Origin: Afifella marina DSM 2698
Lineage (GTDB): Bacteria; Pseudomonadota; Alphaproteobacteria; Rhizobiales; Afifellaceae
DNA: 64,000 nt
Assembly (NCBI RefSeq): GCF_900102695.1
Contig: NZ_FMVW01000003.1
Span: 186,001-250,000, forward strand
Direction: 5' to 3'
Shown here one piece after another: positions 17,665 through 30,493 of the stretch; position 1 is the stretch's first letter; each line of letters opens with the position of its first letter. The notes beneath the pieces are model-generated. The model saw nothing but the letters and a program-made list of their open reading frames with translations. It was not told the DNA's origin and did not search any database. The translations under genes and the position numbers were made by a program.

Positions 17665-17688
17665 GGCCCGGCTGGGTGCCGCCGGGCC
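17665..17688 (-). promoter_or_regulatory. Intercistronic hairpin between proW and proX
   Basis: GGCCCGGC (17665-17672) and GCCGGGCC (17681-17688) are perfect complements around an 8-base loop. It lies between the proW stop (17703) and the proX start (17610) without a T-run. It could slow 5'-3' or 3'-5' decay and so uncouple proX from proW levels. A function in raising binding-protein yield is inferred. Confidence 0.55.
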
Positions 17689-17702
17689 CACGCTTCTCTG
17701 GG

Positions 17703-18890
17703 CTAGGTCTTCGCCTCTTGCGACGCTTGAGACCCGCGCCCGGTGAGGCGGCGCACCAACCCGATCGGGCCGGTGTCGTACCAGGCAATATTGCCCCGCT
17801 CGCGCTTGGTGATACCAAGCGACTGTGTCATCCGATCGATGATGATCGCCAAAAGCACGATGCCGATACCACCCACGGTGGCAAGGCCCATATCGAGGCG
17901 ACCGATCCCGCGCAGAACCATCTGGCCGAGCCCGCCGACCGCGATCATCGAGGCGATCACCACCATCGACAGCGCCAGCATCAGCGTCTGATTGACGCCG
18001 GCCATGATCGTCGGCATGGCGATCGGAAGCTGCACCTTATAGAGGAGCTGCCGCTTCGATGCGCCGAAGCTCTTGGCCGCCTCGATGAGATCGCCCGGAA
18101 CCTGACGGATGCCGAGGTTGGTGAGGCGGATCAGAGGCGGCAGTGCAAAGATGATTGTGACGATGACGCCCGGCACGTTGCCGATACCGAAAAGCATCAC
18201 GATCGGCACAAGATACACGAAGGCCGGCGTCGTCTGCATCGCATCAAGGATCGGACGGATGATCTGCGCGGCGCGGTCGTTGCGCGCCAGGAATATGCCT
18301 GTCGGCAACCCGATCAGAATGCAGAAGAAGACGGAGGTGAAGACCAGCGCCAGCGTCACCATGCTCTGATCCCAGGCACCGATCGCGCCGATGAAGGTCA
18401 GAGCGATCACGGCACCGATCCCGAGACGCGGACCTGCCGCCTGCCAGGCGAGCAGACCGAGCAGGAGGATCATCACGACCGCCGGCACGCCGAGAAGCGC
18501 CGTCTGAATGGCCGACAGAACCCAATCGATCGGCAGGCGAACGGCCTGGAAGATCGGGCGGAAGTTGGCGACCACCCAGTCGAGGAAGTGCTCGACCCAA
18601 CCTTCGATCGGGATGATCGCCCGATCGAACGGATGCATGATGTCGAAATGGTGCTGCTGCGGGGGCGCCGCCTGGCTCAACCAGTCCGGCGTGGACGATC
18701 CCGCACCGGCTGGCACGCCGGCATCGGTCCCGCCGCTCGCGCCCCAGGGATTGGCCGCACCGGCAGCCGCATCGGCACCGCCGGAGGCGGCTCCGTCTGG
18801 CGTCTGTGCAACAGCGTCGGCGCCGGAAGACGCAGCGCCGTCAGCACCGCTTTGGGCCGACGTAGCCCATGGATTGCTGGTCTCAGGCAT
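17703..18890 (-). CDS. proW: Glycine betaine ABC transporter permease ProW
   Basis: 395 residues. The N-terminal roughly 80 residues are Ala/Gly/Asp/Ser-rich with repeated NPW(A/G) motifs. They are followed by a conserved segment with [20 protein letters not shown], as in E. coli ProW, which also has an NPW-containing soluble tail. The rest holds several membrane helices and the coupling loop around [23 protein letters not shown] 18890 overlaps the proV stop region by eight bases, so the two are translationally coupled; the longer open frame reading back into proV is not used. Confidence 0.93.
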   Translation of the reverse strand: MPETSNPWATSAQSGADGAASSGADAVAQTPDGAASGGADAAAGAANPWGASGGTDAGVPAGAGSSTPDWLSQAAPPQQHHFDIMHPFDRAIIPIEGWVEHFLDWVVANFRPIFQAVRLPIDWVLSAIQTALLGVPAVVMILLLGLLAWQAAGPRLGIGAVIALTFIGAIGAWDQSMVTLALVFTSVFFCILIGLPTGIFLARNDRAAQIIRPILDAMQTTPAFVYLVPIVMLFGIGNVPGVIVTIIFALPPLIRLTNLGIRQVPGDLIEAAKSFGASKRQLLYKVQLPIAMPTIMAGVNQTLMLALSMVVIASMIAVGGLGQMVLRGIGRLDMGLATVGGIGIVLLAIIIDRMTQSLGITKRERGNIAWYDTGPIGLVRRLTGRGSQASQEAKT

Positions 18891-20088
18891 CTTGCGCGGT
18901 CTCCCTGTCCAAGGCTTGCAAAAGCAGCGCCCTTGAGACGACGCCGAGATAGCGCCCATTGTCGTCGACAACCGGCAGGCCGCAGGGCGCGGCCGCAACG
19001 GCACCGATGATCTCTCCGATCCGCGTATCCGCCTTCAAGGGCTCGATGCCTGGAAGGAAGGCATGCCGCAGCTCGGGGCTCCCCGACTTCACCTGCTCTT
19101 CGAGCGAGGCCGCGGAAACCACACCGTGGAAGTGCTTGCGGCGGTCGAGGACGTAGGCGTAGTCGCGGTCGGCCTTGCCGATACGCTGCAAAATGCTGCG
19201 GATCTGGCCGTCGCGCTCCACCGTCGTGACCTGTTCCCGCACGGCCACGTCGCCGGCGGTGAGGACGTTCGACACGTTCACGCCGCGGAAGAAGGAGGCG
19301 ACGTAATCATCGGCCGGATTGTTCAAGATCTCGTCAGGTGTACCGACCTGAACGACGCGGCCGCCTTCCATGATCGCGATGCGATCGCCAATGCGCATGG
19401 CTTCGTCGAGATCATGAGAGATGAAGATCACGGTGCGCTGCTGCTCTTCCTGCAACGTCACCAGCTCGTCCTGCATCTCCGTGCGGATCAATGGATCGAG
19501 CGCAGAAAACGCCTCGTCCATCAAAAGGATGGAGGGATCGTTGGCGAGTGCGCGCGCCAGACCGACGCGCTGCTGCATGCCACCGGACAGTTCGTTGGGA
19601 TAACTGTCGCCGCGCGCCTCGAGCCCGACCTGGGCGAGTGCTGCACGTGCCCGCTCCTCGCGCTGCGCTGCCGGTACGCCGGCAAGTTCCAGCCCGAAAG
19701 CCGCGTTCTGCACCACAGTCAGATGGGGCAGCAGTGCGAAGGATTGGAACACCATGCTGATGTGCTTGCGACGGAAATGCATGAGCTCCTTTTCGGACAT
19801 AGCCGCAATGTCGGAGCCATTGACGATGATCTCGCCAGCGGAAGGGTCGATTAGCCGGTTCAACATGCGCACAAGCGTCGATTTGCCGGAGCCGGAAAGC
19901 CCCATCACGACAAAGATTTCGCCCTCGTGAACCGTGAAACTGGCGTCACAGACGCCGACCGTCATACCCGTCTTTTCATAAATCCCGTCTTTATCGAGTC
20001 CCTCACGGTGGAGGGAGATCGCCTTGGCGGGGTCGTCGCCGAAAACCTTAAAAAGATTTTTGACAACAAGCGTCTCGCTTTCGCTCAA
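18883..20088 (-). CDS. proV: Glycine betaine/proline ABC transporter ATP-binding protein ProV
   Basis: 401 residues. Walker A GLSGSGKS is at 63-70, then Q-loop [10 protein letters not shown], signature LSGGMQQR, Walker B ILLMDEAF and H-loop SHD. After the ATPase domain, a tandem CBS region (about 275-395) is present, which in homologous OpuA/ProV systems senses ionic strength. The start is TTG at 20088, with AAAGGA nine bases upstream; an in-frame TGA just further upstream rules out a longer protein. First gene of the betaine importer operon used in osmoprotection. Confidence 0.94.
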   Translation of the reverse strand: MSESETLVVKNLFKVFGDDPAKAISLHREGLDKDGIYEKTGMTVGVCDASFTVHEGEIFVVMGLSGSGKSTLVRMLNRLIDPSAGEIIVNGSDIAAMSEKELMHFRRKHISMVFQSFALLPHLTVVQNAAFGLELAGVPAAQREERARAALAQVGLEARGDSYPNELSGGMQQRVGLARALANDPSILLMDEAFSALDPLIRTEMQDELVTLQEEQQRTVIFISHDLDEAMRIGDRIAIMEGGRVVQVGTPDEILNNPADDYVASFFRGVNVSNVLTAGDVAVREQVTTVERDGQIRSILQRIGKADRDYAYVLDRRKHFHGVVSAASLEEQVKSGSPELRHAFLPGIEPLKADTRIGEIIGAVAAAPCGLPVVDDNGRYLGVVSRALLLQALDRETAQDA

Positions 20089-20249
20089 GTCGCTTGGTCC
20101 TTTGCGATTTCAACTAAAAGAGGATTGGGTAGCAGGACAGGTATGGCCGAGGGGCTAGTGAGTCAACAGTTAGCCGCCATCTTTCCGCCCCAAAGACGAC
20201 AAAATCCGTGCTTTTCCGGCGCTTCGTGCCGCCTCGGAGAGAAGCGCAT

Positions 20250-20273
20250 AAATTGCATCTTCTAGAACAATTT
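20250..20273. promoter_or_regulatory. Inverted repeat upstream of proV, candidate operator
   Basis: AAATTG (20250-20255) and CAATTT (20268-20273) are separated by 12 bases that contain the palindrome TTCTAGAA. The AT-rich stretch stands out against the GC-rich surroundings and lies about 160 bases upstream of proV and 50 bases beyond the dut stop. It may contain promoter or regulator sites for proVWX. No specific regulator was identified. Confidence 0.35.
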
Positions 20274-20322
20274 TCATCCCGTGAAGCGGGCGCGCGCGGT
20301 CGTGTGAATCGGTCCGACGCGA

Positions 20323-20802
20323 TCAGCCAGTCGAGCCGAAACCGCCCTCACCCCGCTCGCTAAGGCCCGAAAACTCCGCCACTTCCTGCAAGCGCGGGGT
20401 CAGAACCGGCACGAAGAGCATCTGCGCGATGCGTTCTCCGGGTTCGACCAGGATGGCGTCACCCGAGGCGTTGCGGTTCCAGGCGCTGATCATGATCGGC
20501 CCGTGATAGTCCGCGTCGATCAGTCCCACGCCATTGCCGAGCACAAGACCCCGTTTATGCCCGGCTCCGGAACGCGGCAGGATCAGGGCCGCGATATTGG
20601 GATTGGCAATCGAAAGAGCGAAGCCCGCCGGAATGAGCACCGCGGGCGCTCCCGCATCAAGCGTGAGGGGCGCGTCGAGACACGCCCTGAGATCGACGCC
20701 GGCCGCCATTGCGGAATGCGCGAGCGGCAGGCCCCAATCCCGAAGACGTTCATCCAGGATCTTGATTTCAACGCGGGGCGACGCATCGACGCTCATCAGC
20801 AT
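20323..20802 (-). CDS. dut: Deoxyuridine 5'-triphosphate nucleotidohydrolase (dUTPase)
   Basis: 159 residues. It hydrolyses dUTP to dUMP and keeps uracil out of DNA. All five trimeric-dUTPase motifs can be placed: AGVDLRA, LPRSGAGHKRGL, GNGVGLIDADYHG, ERIAQMLF and the C-terminal P-loop-like RGEGGFGSTG. The start may be ATG 20802 or ATG 20796; GAGGA lies close to the first and about nine bases from the second. It is divergent from the persulfide-dioxygenase-like gene. Confidence 0.96.
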   Translation of the reverse strand: MLMSVDASPRVEIKILDERLRDWGLPLAHSAMAAGVDLRACLDAPLTLDAGAPAVLIPAGFALSIANPNIAALILPRSGAGHKRGLVLGNGVGLIDADYHGPIMISAWNRNASGDAILVEPGERIAQMLFVPVLTPRLQEVAEFSGLSERGEGGFGSTG

Positions 20803-20962
20803 TCTTCCTCATCACAGCCGGACATGGCGCATCGAATCCGACAGGGCTCACCAACGCCCGCTAGCACGCCGGCGCGTCTGGCGGCAGGCGCTCTTCGCAG
20901 ACAGGTCCGGTCGCACGGCGTTGCAGGAAGGGTCCCGCGGGTCAAGGGAGCAGACGCCGGAC

Positions 20963-20990
20963 ATCACATTTGCAATTTTCTGAATGTGAT
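20963..20990. promoter_or_regulatory. Perfect 8-bp inverted repeat, candidate operator of the divergent dut/MBL region
   Basis: ATCACATT (20963-20970) and AATGTGAT (20983-20990) are exact reverse complements with a 12-base AT-rich spacer. It lies 35 bases upstream of the metallohydrolase start. Its symmetry and place fit a dimeric repressor site. In other alphaproteobacteria related genes are controlled by ArsR-type persulfide sensors, but the match to their published sites is not established here. Confidence 0.5.
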
Positions 20991-21025
20991 CCATGTGGTG
21001 GGCGTCAGAAACAAGAGAGGACATG

Positions 21026-21913
21026 ATGCGCCATTCCGCAAAGCCCGCCGTCACCGCTTTTTTCGATAAGCGAACGTTTTCCGTGCAGTATGTCGTGGCA
21101 GATCCCGCAACGAAGCGCTGTGCGATCATCGACCCGGTGCTCGATTACGATGAGAAGTCCGGGGTAACTGCCACCTTCAACGCCGACAAGATCCTCGCGT
21201 TCATCGAACGCGAAGGGCTCGTCCCGGAGTGGATCCTCGACACGCATCCGCATGCCGACCATCTGTCGGCCGCCCATTACCTGCAGGAAAAGACCGGCGC
21301 TCCGCGCGCCATCGGCGCGCATGTCACCGACGTGCAAGAGCTCTGGAAGGGCCTCTACAATTGGCCGGATTTTCCGGCTGACGGGCGGCAGTGGGACCGG
21401 CTCTTCGCCGATGGCGACGATTTCCGCATCGGTGAGATCGAAGGCCGCGTCATGTTCTCGCCGGGCCATACGCTCGCCTCCGTCACGTACGTGATCGGCG
21501 ATGCGGCCTTCGTGCACGACACGCTGTTCCAGCCGGATTTCGGCACGGCACGGGCGGATTTTCCCGGCGCCGATGCCGCCACGCTTTGGAACTCGATCCA
21601 GGAAATTCTGAAGCTTCCCGAGGAGACGCGCCTCTTCACCGGCCACGATTACATGCCGGACGGGCGCGAGCCGCAGTGGGAATCGACGGTCGGCGAGCAA
21701 AAGGCGAAGAACAAACACCTGCAGCAGGCACAAACGCAGGCGGCCTATGTGGAACTTCGCAACAAACGCGACAAAAGCCTGCCGATGCCGAAGCTGATCC
21801 TGCATGCGCTGCAGATCAATATGAATGGCGGGCGCCTGCCCGAGCCTGAGGCAAACGGCCGGCGCTATCTCAAAATTCCACTCAACATCCTCGAAGGCGC
21901 GGCCTGGGAGTAA
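21026..21913 (+). CDS. MBL-fold metallohydrolase, persulfide dioxygenase (ETHE1/Blh)-like
   Basis: 295 residues. The metal motif THPHADHLSAA holds His74, His76, Asp78 and His79, followed by His148 in SPGHTLASV, Asp165 in HDTLF and a later GHDYMP. The motif spacing and the roughly 290-residue length match the Blh/ETHE1-like glyoxalase II branch that oxidises glutathione persulfide with a mononuclear iron. No rhodanese domain is fused. ATG 21026 is favoured over 21023 because AGAGGA needs spacing. An inverted repeat upstream suggests dedicated regulation. Hydroxyacylglutathione hydrolase is a less likely alternative. Confidence 0.83.
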   Translation: MRHSAKPAVTAFFDKRTFSVQYVVADPATKRCAIIDPVLDYDEKSGVTATFNADKILAFIEREGLVPEWILDTHPHADHLSAAHYLQEKTGAPRAIGAHVTDVQELWKGLYNWPDFPADGRQWDRLFADGDDFRIGEIEGRVMFSPGHTLASVTYVIGDAAFVHDTLFQPDFGTARADFPGADAATLWNSIQEILKLPEETRLFTGHDYMPDGREPQWESTVGEQKAKNKHLQQAQTQAAYVELRNKRDKSLPMPKLILHALQINMNGGRLPEPEANGRRYLKIPLNILEGAAWE

Positions 21914-21934
21914 GTCTCAGGGCCGCGCTTTTCT
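21897..21934 (+). terminator. Terminator of the metallohydrolase gene
   Basis: GCGCGGCC (21897-21904), inside the last codons, pairs with GGCCGCGC (21921-21928), which is followed by TTTTCT. The stem therefore includes the coding end and stop. The convergent pgm gene ends at 21957. Confidence 0.75.
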
Positions 21935-21956
21935 CTTCAAGCGGACGCTCGGGCGC

Positions 21957-25060
<3,104 letters not shown>

Positions 25061-25068
25061 GGCAGCAC

Positions 25069-26349
25069 TTACGATTGGGAATCGAGGCGATCGAGCATCC
25101 GCTGCGTGATCAGACATATGCCACTTTCCGTGCGGCGGAAGCGGCGTGCGTCTTCTTCCGGATCCTCGCCCACGACGAGACCGCGCGGGATGACGACACC
25201 ACGATCGATGACCACGTTGGTGAGCCGGGCGTGCCGGTTGATCGTCGTATGCGGCAAAGCCACGGTGCGGCAGAGCTCGCTGTAGGAATGGGCGTGGACA
25301 CCGGTGAACAAGAGCGACTTGTCGATGCGCGCGCCCGACAGGATGCAGCCGCCGGAAACCAGCGAGCTGACGGCCGAGCCGCGGCGGCCTTCCTCGTCGT
25401 GCACGAACTTGGCCGGCGGCGTGACCTCGCTGTAGGTCCAGATCGGCCAGTTATGATCGTAAAGGTCGAGGCCCGGCACGAAATCCGTGAGATCGATATT
25501 GGCTTCCCAGAAGGCATCGATGGTGCCGACATCGCGCCAATAGGGCTCCGGCTCCGCCCCCGACATCACGCAGGATTCGGCGAAACGATGCGCCACCGCA
25601 CCGCCTTCCTTGACGATCCGGGGAATGATGTCACGGCCGAAATCGTGACTTGAGTCCGGATCGTCGGCGTCGCGCCGCAGATGCTCAAACAGCACCTTGG
25701 TATGGAAGACGTAGATGCCCATGGAGGCAAGCGCCATATCCGGGTTGTCGGGCATGGCCGGAGGATCGGACGGCTTTTCGACGAAATCGACTATGCGGTT
25801 GCTGGCATCGACATGCATGACGCCAAAACCCGTCGCTTCCATGCGCGGCACCGCAATGCAGCCGACGGTGACCTCCGCCCCGCTGTCGACATGCTGGGCC
25901 AGCATGATTTCATAATCCATCTTGTAGACGTGATCGCCCGCAAGAATGATGATCAGTTCCGGCCCATAGTCTTCGACGATATCGATGTTCTGCGTCACCG
26001 CGTCGGCGGTGCCGACATACCATTTGTCTTCCGCCACACGCTGGGAGGCGGGCAAGAGATCAAACGTCTCGTTGCGCTCGGGCCGGAAGAAATTCCAGCC
26101 CCGGTTGAGATGCCGGATAAGGCTGTGGGCCTTGTATTGCGTGGCAACCGCGATGCGCTTGATGCCCGAATTCAAGGCATTCGACAGCGCAAAATCAATG
26201 ATTCGGCTCTTGCCCCCAAAATAGACAGCCGGCTTTGCTCTGTTGTCCGTCAGCTCCATCAGACGGCTGCCCCGGCCCCCAGCCAGGACAAAAGCCATCG
26301 TGCGCCGGGCCAAGCGGCCGCCCAGCGCATCCGGATCGATTCTGCTCAT
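25069..26349 (-). CDS. glgC: Glucose-1-phosphate adenylyltransferase
   Basis: 426 residues, close to E. coli GlgC. The nucleotide loop is LAGGRGSRL, followed by [26 protein letters not shown] and the C-terminal beta-helix are present. It makes ADP-glucose, the committed step of classical glycogen synthesis, and members are allosterically tuned by glycolytic intermediates. ATG 26349 has GGGGGAG seven bases upstream; the frame is open beyond. Upstream malQ ends 142 bases earlier, the largest gap in the cluster, so an internal promoter is possible. Confidence 0.96.
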   Translation of the reverse strand: MSRIDPDALGGRLARRTMAFVLAGGRGSRLMELTDNRAKPAVYFGGKSRIIDFALSNALNSGIKRIAVATQYKAHSLIRHLNRGWNFFRPERNETFDLLPASQRVAEDKWYVGTADAVTQNIDIVEDYGPELIIILAGDHVYKMDYEIMLAQHVDSGAEVTVGCIAVPRMEATGFGVMHVDASNRIVDFVEKPSDPPAMPDNPDMALASMGIYVFHTKVLFEHLRRDADDPDSSHDFGRDIIPRIVKEGGAVAHRFAESCVMSGAEPEPYWRDVGTIDAFWEANIDLTDFVPGLDLYDHNWPIWTYSEVTPPAKFVHDEEGRRGSAVSSLVSGGCILSGARIDKSLLFTGVHAHSYSELCRTVALPHTTINRHARLTNVVIDRGVVIPRGLVVGEDPEEDARRFRRTESGICLITQRMLDRLDSQS

Positions 26350-26491
26350 TGAAAATCTCCCCCGCCGAACCATCCCCCGCCGGCGCGCGGACTCACCATG
26401 GGCCGAACGCAAGCGAGGCTCAAGGGCGAGACCGCGTTCTGCGTGAACGTCTTAAGGCTGCACATCGGGTTCCCGCCAGGACATCACCGCA

Positions 26492-28324
26492 TCACCGCTG
26501 CGGCCTTTCTTCGCGGAGAGCTTCGATCGTGCGCCGATAGAGTTCACTGGCACGCAATTCGTCGAGATCGACGCGAAGACGCCGGCGCCAATTCGGGTGT
26601 TCGTCCATCGTCCCCGGCACGTTCGGCTGATCCCGCGCGCCGGCGAGATCGTCGAGGGAGACGGCAAGAAGCCGCGACGGGCTTCGTGCGAGAAGCGTCG
26701 AAATGCGCAAGGCGGCCTCTCCTGCGGAGCCTTCCGCATCTTCGGCATCGATCTCGCCAAGCCCGTGCTCGGCCAGGAGACGTGCCACCGCCCGGCGGTC
26801 GCCCGCCCGCTGCTGCCTTTCGCCGTCGGCCTGATCAGGCCGCAGGAGATCAAGCGACAGGCGCACGTCGATGTCGTGGCCGGTCCACCAGCCAAGAAGG
26901 CTCGGCGTGTCGTGGGTGGTGACACAGGCAAGCGCTGCCGGCGGATATTCCTGCGGGCCCCGGAAACGGCTCTCGTCGCGCTCGAAAAGGAAAACCTTGT
27001 AGGCATGCAGCGCCGTGTCGCGCATCACTTCGCGGAAACCGTCCGGCACAACGCCCAGATCCTCGCCGATGACGAGACTTTCATAAGCCTGCGAAACTTC
27101 GGCGAGAACGGCGAGCATCGCCTTCAGCGGATAGCGCATATAGGCACCCTTCGCGGGGCCTAGTCCCTGCGGGATCCAGAACTGGCGGTAGAGGCCCATC
27201 GCATGGTCGATGCGGATCGCGCCGGCATGGCACATCATGCTGTCGAGCAGCGCACGGAAGGGTTCAAGGTCGTCTTCCAACAGCCCCGCAGGCGAGAGCG
27301 GCGCCAGCCCCCAATCCTGGCCGTTGGCGTTGAAATAGTCCGGCGGCGCACCGACCGTGATGCCGTTCACCGTCGTGCGGGTGTCGGTCCAGGTGGCCGA
27401 GCCGTCGGGGGCGACGCCGACGGCAAGATCGAGATAGAGCCCGATCCGCATTCCTGCGCGCCGAGCCCGCCGCTGGGCCTCGGCAAGCTGCGCATCGGCG
27501 GTGAATTGCAGCCACATCTGAAAGAGAACGGCATCGCTGTTTTCTTCCGCATAGCCACGCGACGCCGCACTTTCGGGGCTGTGAAACTCTTCGCTCCAGA
27601 TATGCCAGCCGCCAGGCATCGGTGACGCGAGCCCGCCGAGCGACAAGGCCTCGAACAAGGCATGGTCGTAGAGCGCCTGACCTCCACGCTCGCGAAAACG
27701 CGCGAAATCCTGATCGACCAGGATCCGCTCACGCTCGCGGTTGAAGATCCGCCACAACGCTGAGAGCTTGTGGCGCGTCACGCCCGGATAATCGACGAGC
27801 GTCGCCGCACGCGCCTCGTCGAGCCAGCTTTGCGGCGGCCGGTCCTCCTGCGTAAAGCCGGCCACGTCGTCGACTGCGATATAAAGCGGGTTCAAAAAAC
27901 GCCGGCTTGAGGGATAAAACGGGCTCACCCGCTCCGGCAGAGCCAGGAAAAGGGCGTGCAGCGGATTGACGCCCAAAAAGTCGGCGCCATCGGCCGCGAG
28001 CATTTCCGCAAGCCGTGCCAGATCCTCAAAATCGCCCATGCCCCAGTTGCGCGACGTGCGCAGCCCATAAAGCTGGCAGGCGACGCCCCAGCAGCGGCCT
28101 TCGTCGAGAAAACCGGGCACGAAACAGCGTTTCTCAGGCGCTTCCAGGCCCCCGAGAGCCGGCCGCAGGCTCGGCCTTTCCCCGGTCTCCGAGACGTCGA
28201 TACCAAGAGCGTTCAGGATCGCCTCCTTGGTGTCGTCGCCCGCGAAGACTTCTTCGCCTGACAATGCCCAATAGCGCGTCTCGATCCCGAGGGCGTCGGC
28301 CAGCCTGTCGAGAGTGTCACTCAT
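26492..28324 (-). CDS. malQ: 4-alpha-glucanotransferase (amylomaltase, GH77)
   Basis: 610 residues. GH77 blocks are visible: WGMGDFEDL near the N-terminal third, RIDHAMGLYRQFWIP with the catalytic Asp, VIGEDLGVVPDGFR with the acid/base Glu, and TTHDTPSLLGWW. It disproportionates maltodextrins and can recycle short chains produced by GlgX. ATG 28324 is preceded by AAGGA. It has a 57-base gap after glgX. It is shorter than E. coli MalQ (about 690 residues) at the N-terminus. Confidence 0.94.
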   Translation of the reverse strand: MSDTLDRLADALGIETRYWALSGEEVFAGDDTKEAILNALGIDVSETGERPSLRPALGGLEAPEKRCFVPGFLDEGRCWGVACQLYGLRTSRNWGMGDFEDLARLAEMLAADGADFLGVNPLHALFLALPERVSPFYPSSRRFLNPLYIAVDDVAGFTQEDRPPQSWLDEARAATLVDYPGVTRHKLSALWRIFNRERERILVDQDFARFRERGGQALYDHALFEALSLGGLASPMPGGWHIWSEEFHSPESAASRGYAEENSDAVLFQMWLQFTADAQLAEAQRRARRAGMRIGLYLDLAVGVAPDGSATWTDTRTTVNGITVGAPPDYFNANGQDWGLAPLSPAGLLEDDLEPFRALLDSMMCHAGAIRIDHAMGLYRQFWIPQGLGPAKGAYMRYPLKAMLAVLAEVSQAYESLVIGEDLGVVPDGFREVMRDTALHAYKVFLFERDESRFRGPQEYPPAALACVTTHDTPSLLGWWTGHDIDVRLSLDLLRPDQADGERQQRAGDRRAVARLLAEHGLGEIDAEDAEGSAGEAALRISTLLARSPSRLLAVSLDDLAGARDQPNVPGTMDEHPNWRRRLRVDLDELRASELYRRTIEALREERPQR

Positions 28325-28381
28325 TCCTTCGCCCTTTCGCCGAGGTCAGCCCCGGTCTCTTTGGTCAATTTTCACGGAGGA

Positions 28382-30457
28382 TCATCCCTCGAGAAGGATC
28401 ATCGAGCGCGCCGTCATCGTCAGCTCCGACTCAGGTGCAAATTCCGCGCCGCCGACTTCGCCATGAACGGTCTCAAGTCGCCTCTGCCACATCTCCACGC
28501 CCTTGGCGGTCGGCAACCGGAAGCTCAAATCGTTTGGCGCTGCGTTTATGAGGATCAACACGCAGCTGGTGCCTTCGTCGCACAGCATCAGGCCGATGCA
28601 TTTGCGCAAACCGTCCTGCCAATCCTCCGCGGCCATGAAGCCTCCCTCTGGCTTCAGCCATTGAACGTTCGGGATGTCGCGACCGGGAACCTCCTCGCCG
28701 TGCAGGAAGCGGGTCTGGCGCAGAAGCGGATGGGCCTTGCGGAAGGCGATCGCGGCCGCGGTGAAGTCCCGCAAGGCAAGATCGCGTTCGGGCAGGTCGG
28801 CCCATTTCATCCAGCTCGTTTCATTGTCCTGGCAATAGGCGTTGTTGTTGCCGTTCTGCGTGCGCCCCTGCTCGTCGCCCATGACGATCATCGGGGTGCC
28901 CTGGGACAAAAGAAGCGTCAGAAGGAAGTTGCGCCGTTGCTGATCGCGCAGCTGCAGGATGGCCGGATCGTCCGTCGGACCTTCGACGCCGCAATTCCAG
29001 CTGCGATTGTCGTCGTGCCCGTCGCGGCTGTCCTCGCCGTTCTCCTCGTTGTGCTTGTCGTTGTAGGAGACGAGGTCGTTCAACGTGAAACCGTCATGCG
29101 CGGTGATGAGGTTGATGCTCGCCCACGGCTTGCGGCCACGATGTTCGAAGAGGTCGGCAAAGCCGAGAAGACTGCGTGCGAGATCGGGCAGCATGCCGTC
29201 GTCGCCCTTCCAGAAGGACCGCACGACATCGCGGTAGGCGCCGTTCCATTCCGTCCAGCCGGGAGGAAAATTGCCGAGCTGGTAGCCCCCCGGCCCGATA
29301 TCCCAGGGCTCGGCGATCAGCTTGGTGCGCGACAGGACCGGATCCTGGCGGATGGCATCGAAGAAGGCCGCATCATTGTGGAAGGTGTCGCGGTCGCGCC
29401 CGAGCGCGGTCGCGAGATCGAAACGGAAGCCGTCGACATGGCATTCCTCGACCCAATAGCGCAGCGAATCCGTGACCATCTGCAGAACGCGCGGATGGCG
29501 CAGATTGAGCGTGTTGCCGGTCCCGGTCGTGTCGAAATAGTACCGCGGATCGTCGCCCAGAATGTAATAGCTGGCGTTGTCGATGCCGCGGAACGACAAG
29601 GTCGGGCCGAGACGGTTGCCTTCGGCGGTGTGGTTGTAGACCACATCGAGGATCACCTCGATATTCGCCTCGTGCAGCTTGCGCACCATGGTCTTGAATT
29701 CATGGATGCTGGCGCCTGGCGAGATGAAGCGGGGCGCCGGGGCGAAGAAGGCCGCAGTGTTATAGCCCCAATAGTTCGACAGGCCTTTGCGCACCAGGAA
29801 TTCGTCATCGAAGAAGGCCTGAACCGGCATGAGCTCGATGGCGGTGACGCCGAGCTTGACCAGATGGTCGATGACATCCGGATCAGTGAGAGCGCCGAAC
29901 GTGCCGCGCACCGGTCCCGGGATTTCCGGATGCAGCGCCGTCAAGCCGCCGACATGCGCCTCATAGATGATCGTATCCGACCAAGGCGTCTTCGGCGCCA
30001 CGTCGGGACCCCAGGTCACGGCCGGGTCGATGACCACGCATTTGGGCATCGAACGCGCCGAATCGCGCCGGTCGAAGGAGAGGTCCTCCCGCGAAGACGA
30101 CACGCGATAGCCGAAACAGGCCTCGTGCCACCGCAATTCGCCATAGAGCGCCTTGGCATAAGGATCGATCAGAAGCTTGTGCGGATTGAAGCGGTGGCCG
30201 GCCTTGGGCTCGTAGGGACCGTAGACGCGATAGCCGTAAAGCTGACCCGGACGCAGGTCCGGAAAATAGCCGTGCCAGACCTCATGCGTGTGTTCGGGCA
30301 GCGGGATACGTTCGAGCTCGCGTCGCCCTTGCCGGTCAAACAGGCACAGCTCGACCTTTTCGGCATGCGCCGAAAAGAGGGCAAAATTGACGCCAGAGCC
30401 GTCCCAGGTCGCCCCCAATGGATGGGGCGTACCGGGCCTCACGCGAAGCCGCGACAT
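28382..30457 (-). CDS. glgX: Glycogen debranching enzyme GlgX (isoamylase-type GH13)
   Basis: 691 residues. A CBM48-like N-terminal domain (about 8-110) precedes the GH13 barrel with VVYNHTAEG, DGFRFDLATALGRD (catalytic Asp) and LIAEPWDIGPGGYQ (catalytic Glu), then TAHDGFTLNDLVSYN. It hydrolyses alpha-1,6 branches of phosphorylase-trimmed glycogen. ATG 30457 has AGAAGGA seven bases upstream. It lies 36 bases from glgB, in the same transcription unit. Confidence 0.95.
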   Translation of the reverse strand: MSRLRVRPGTPHPLGATWDGSGVNFALFSAHAEKVELCLFDRQGRRELERIPLPEHTHEVWHGYFPDLRPGQLYGYRVYGPYEPKAGHRFNPHKLLIDPYAKALYGELRWHEACFGYRVSSSREDLSFDRRDSARSMPKCVVIDPAVTWGPDVAPKTPWSDTIIYEAHVGGLTALHPEIPGPVRGTFGALTDPDVIDHLVKLGVTAIELMPVQAFFDDEFLVRKGLSNYWGYNTAAFFAPAPRFISPGASIHEFKTMVRKLHEANIEVILDVVYNHTAEGNRLGPTLSFRGIDNASYYILGDDPRYYFDTTGTGNTLNLRHPRVLQMVTDSLRYWVEECHVDGFRFDLATALGRDRDTFHNDAAFFDAIRQDPVLSRTKLIAEPWDIGPGGYQLGNFPPGWTEWNGAYRDVVRSFWKGDDGMLPDLARSLLGFADLFEHRGRKPWASINLITAHDGFTLNDLVSYNDKHNEENGEDSRDGHDDNRSWNCGVEGPTDDPAILQLRDQQRRNFLLTLLLSQGTPMIVMGDEQGRTQNGNNNAYCQDNETSWMKWADLPERDLALRDFTAAAIAFRKAHPLLRQTRFLHGEEVPGRDIPNVQWLKPEGGFMAAEDWQDGLRKCIGLMLCDEGTSCVLILINAAPNDLSFRLPTAKGVEMWQRRLETVHGEVGGAEFAPESELTMTARSMILLEG

Positions 30458-30493
30458 GCATTGATCCTTCTAAAAAGAAAGTCGAAATAGGTT

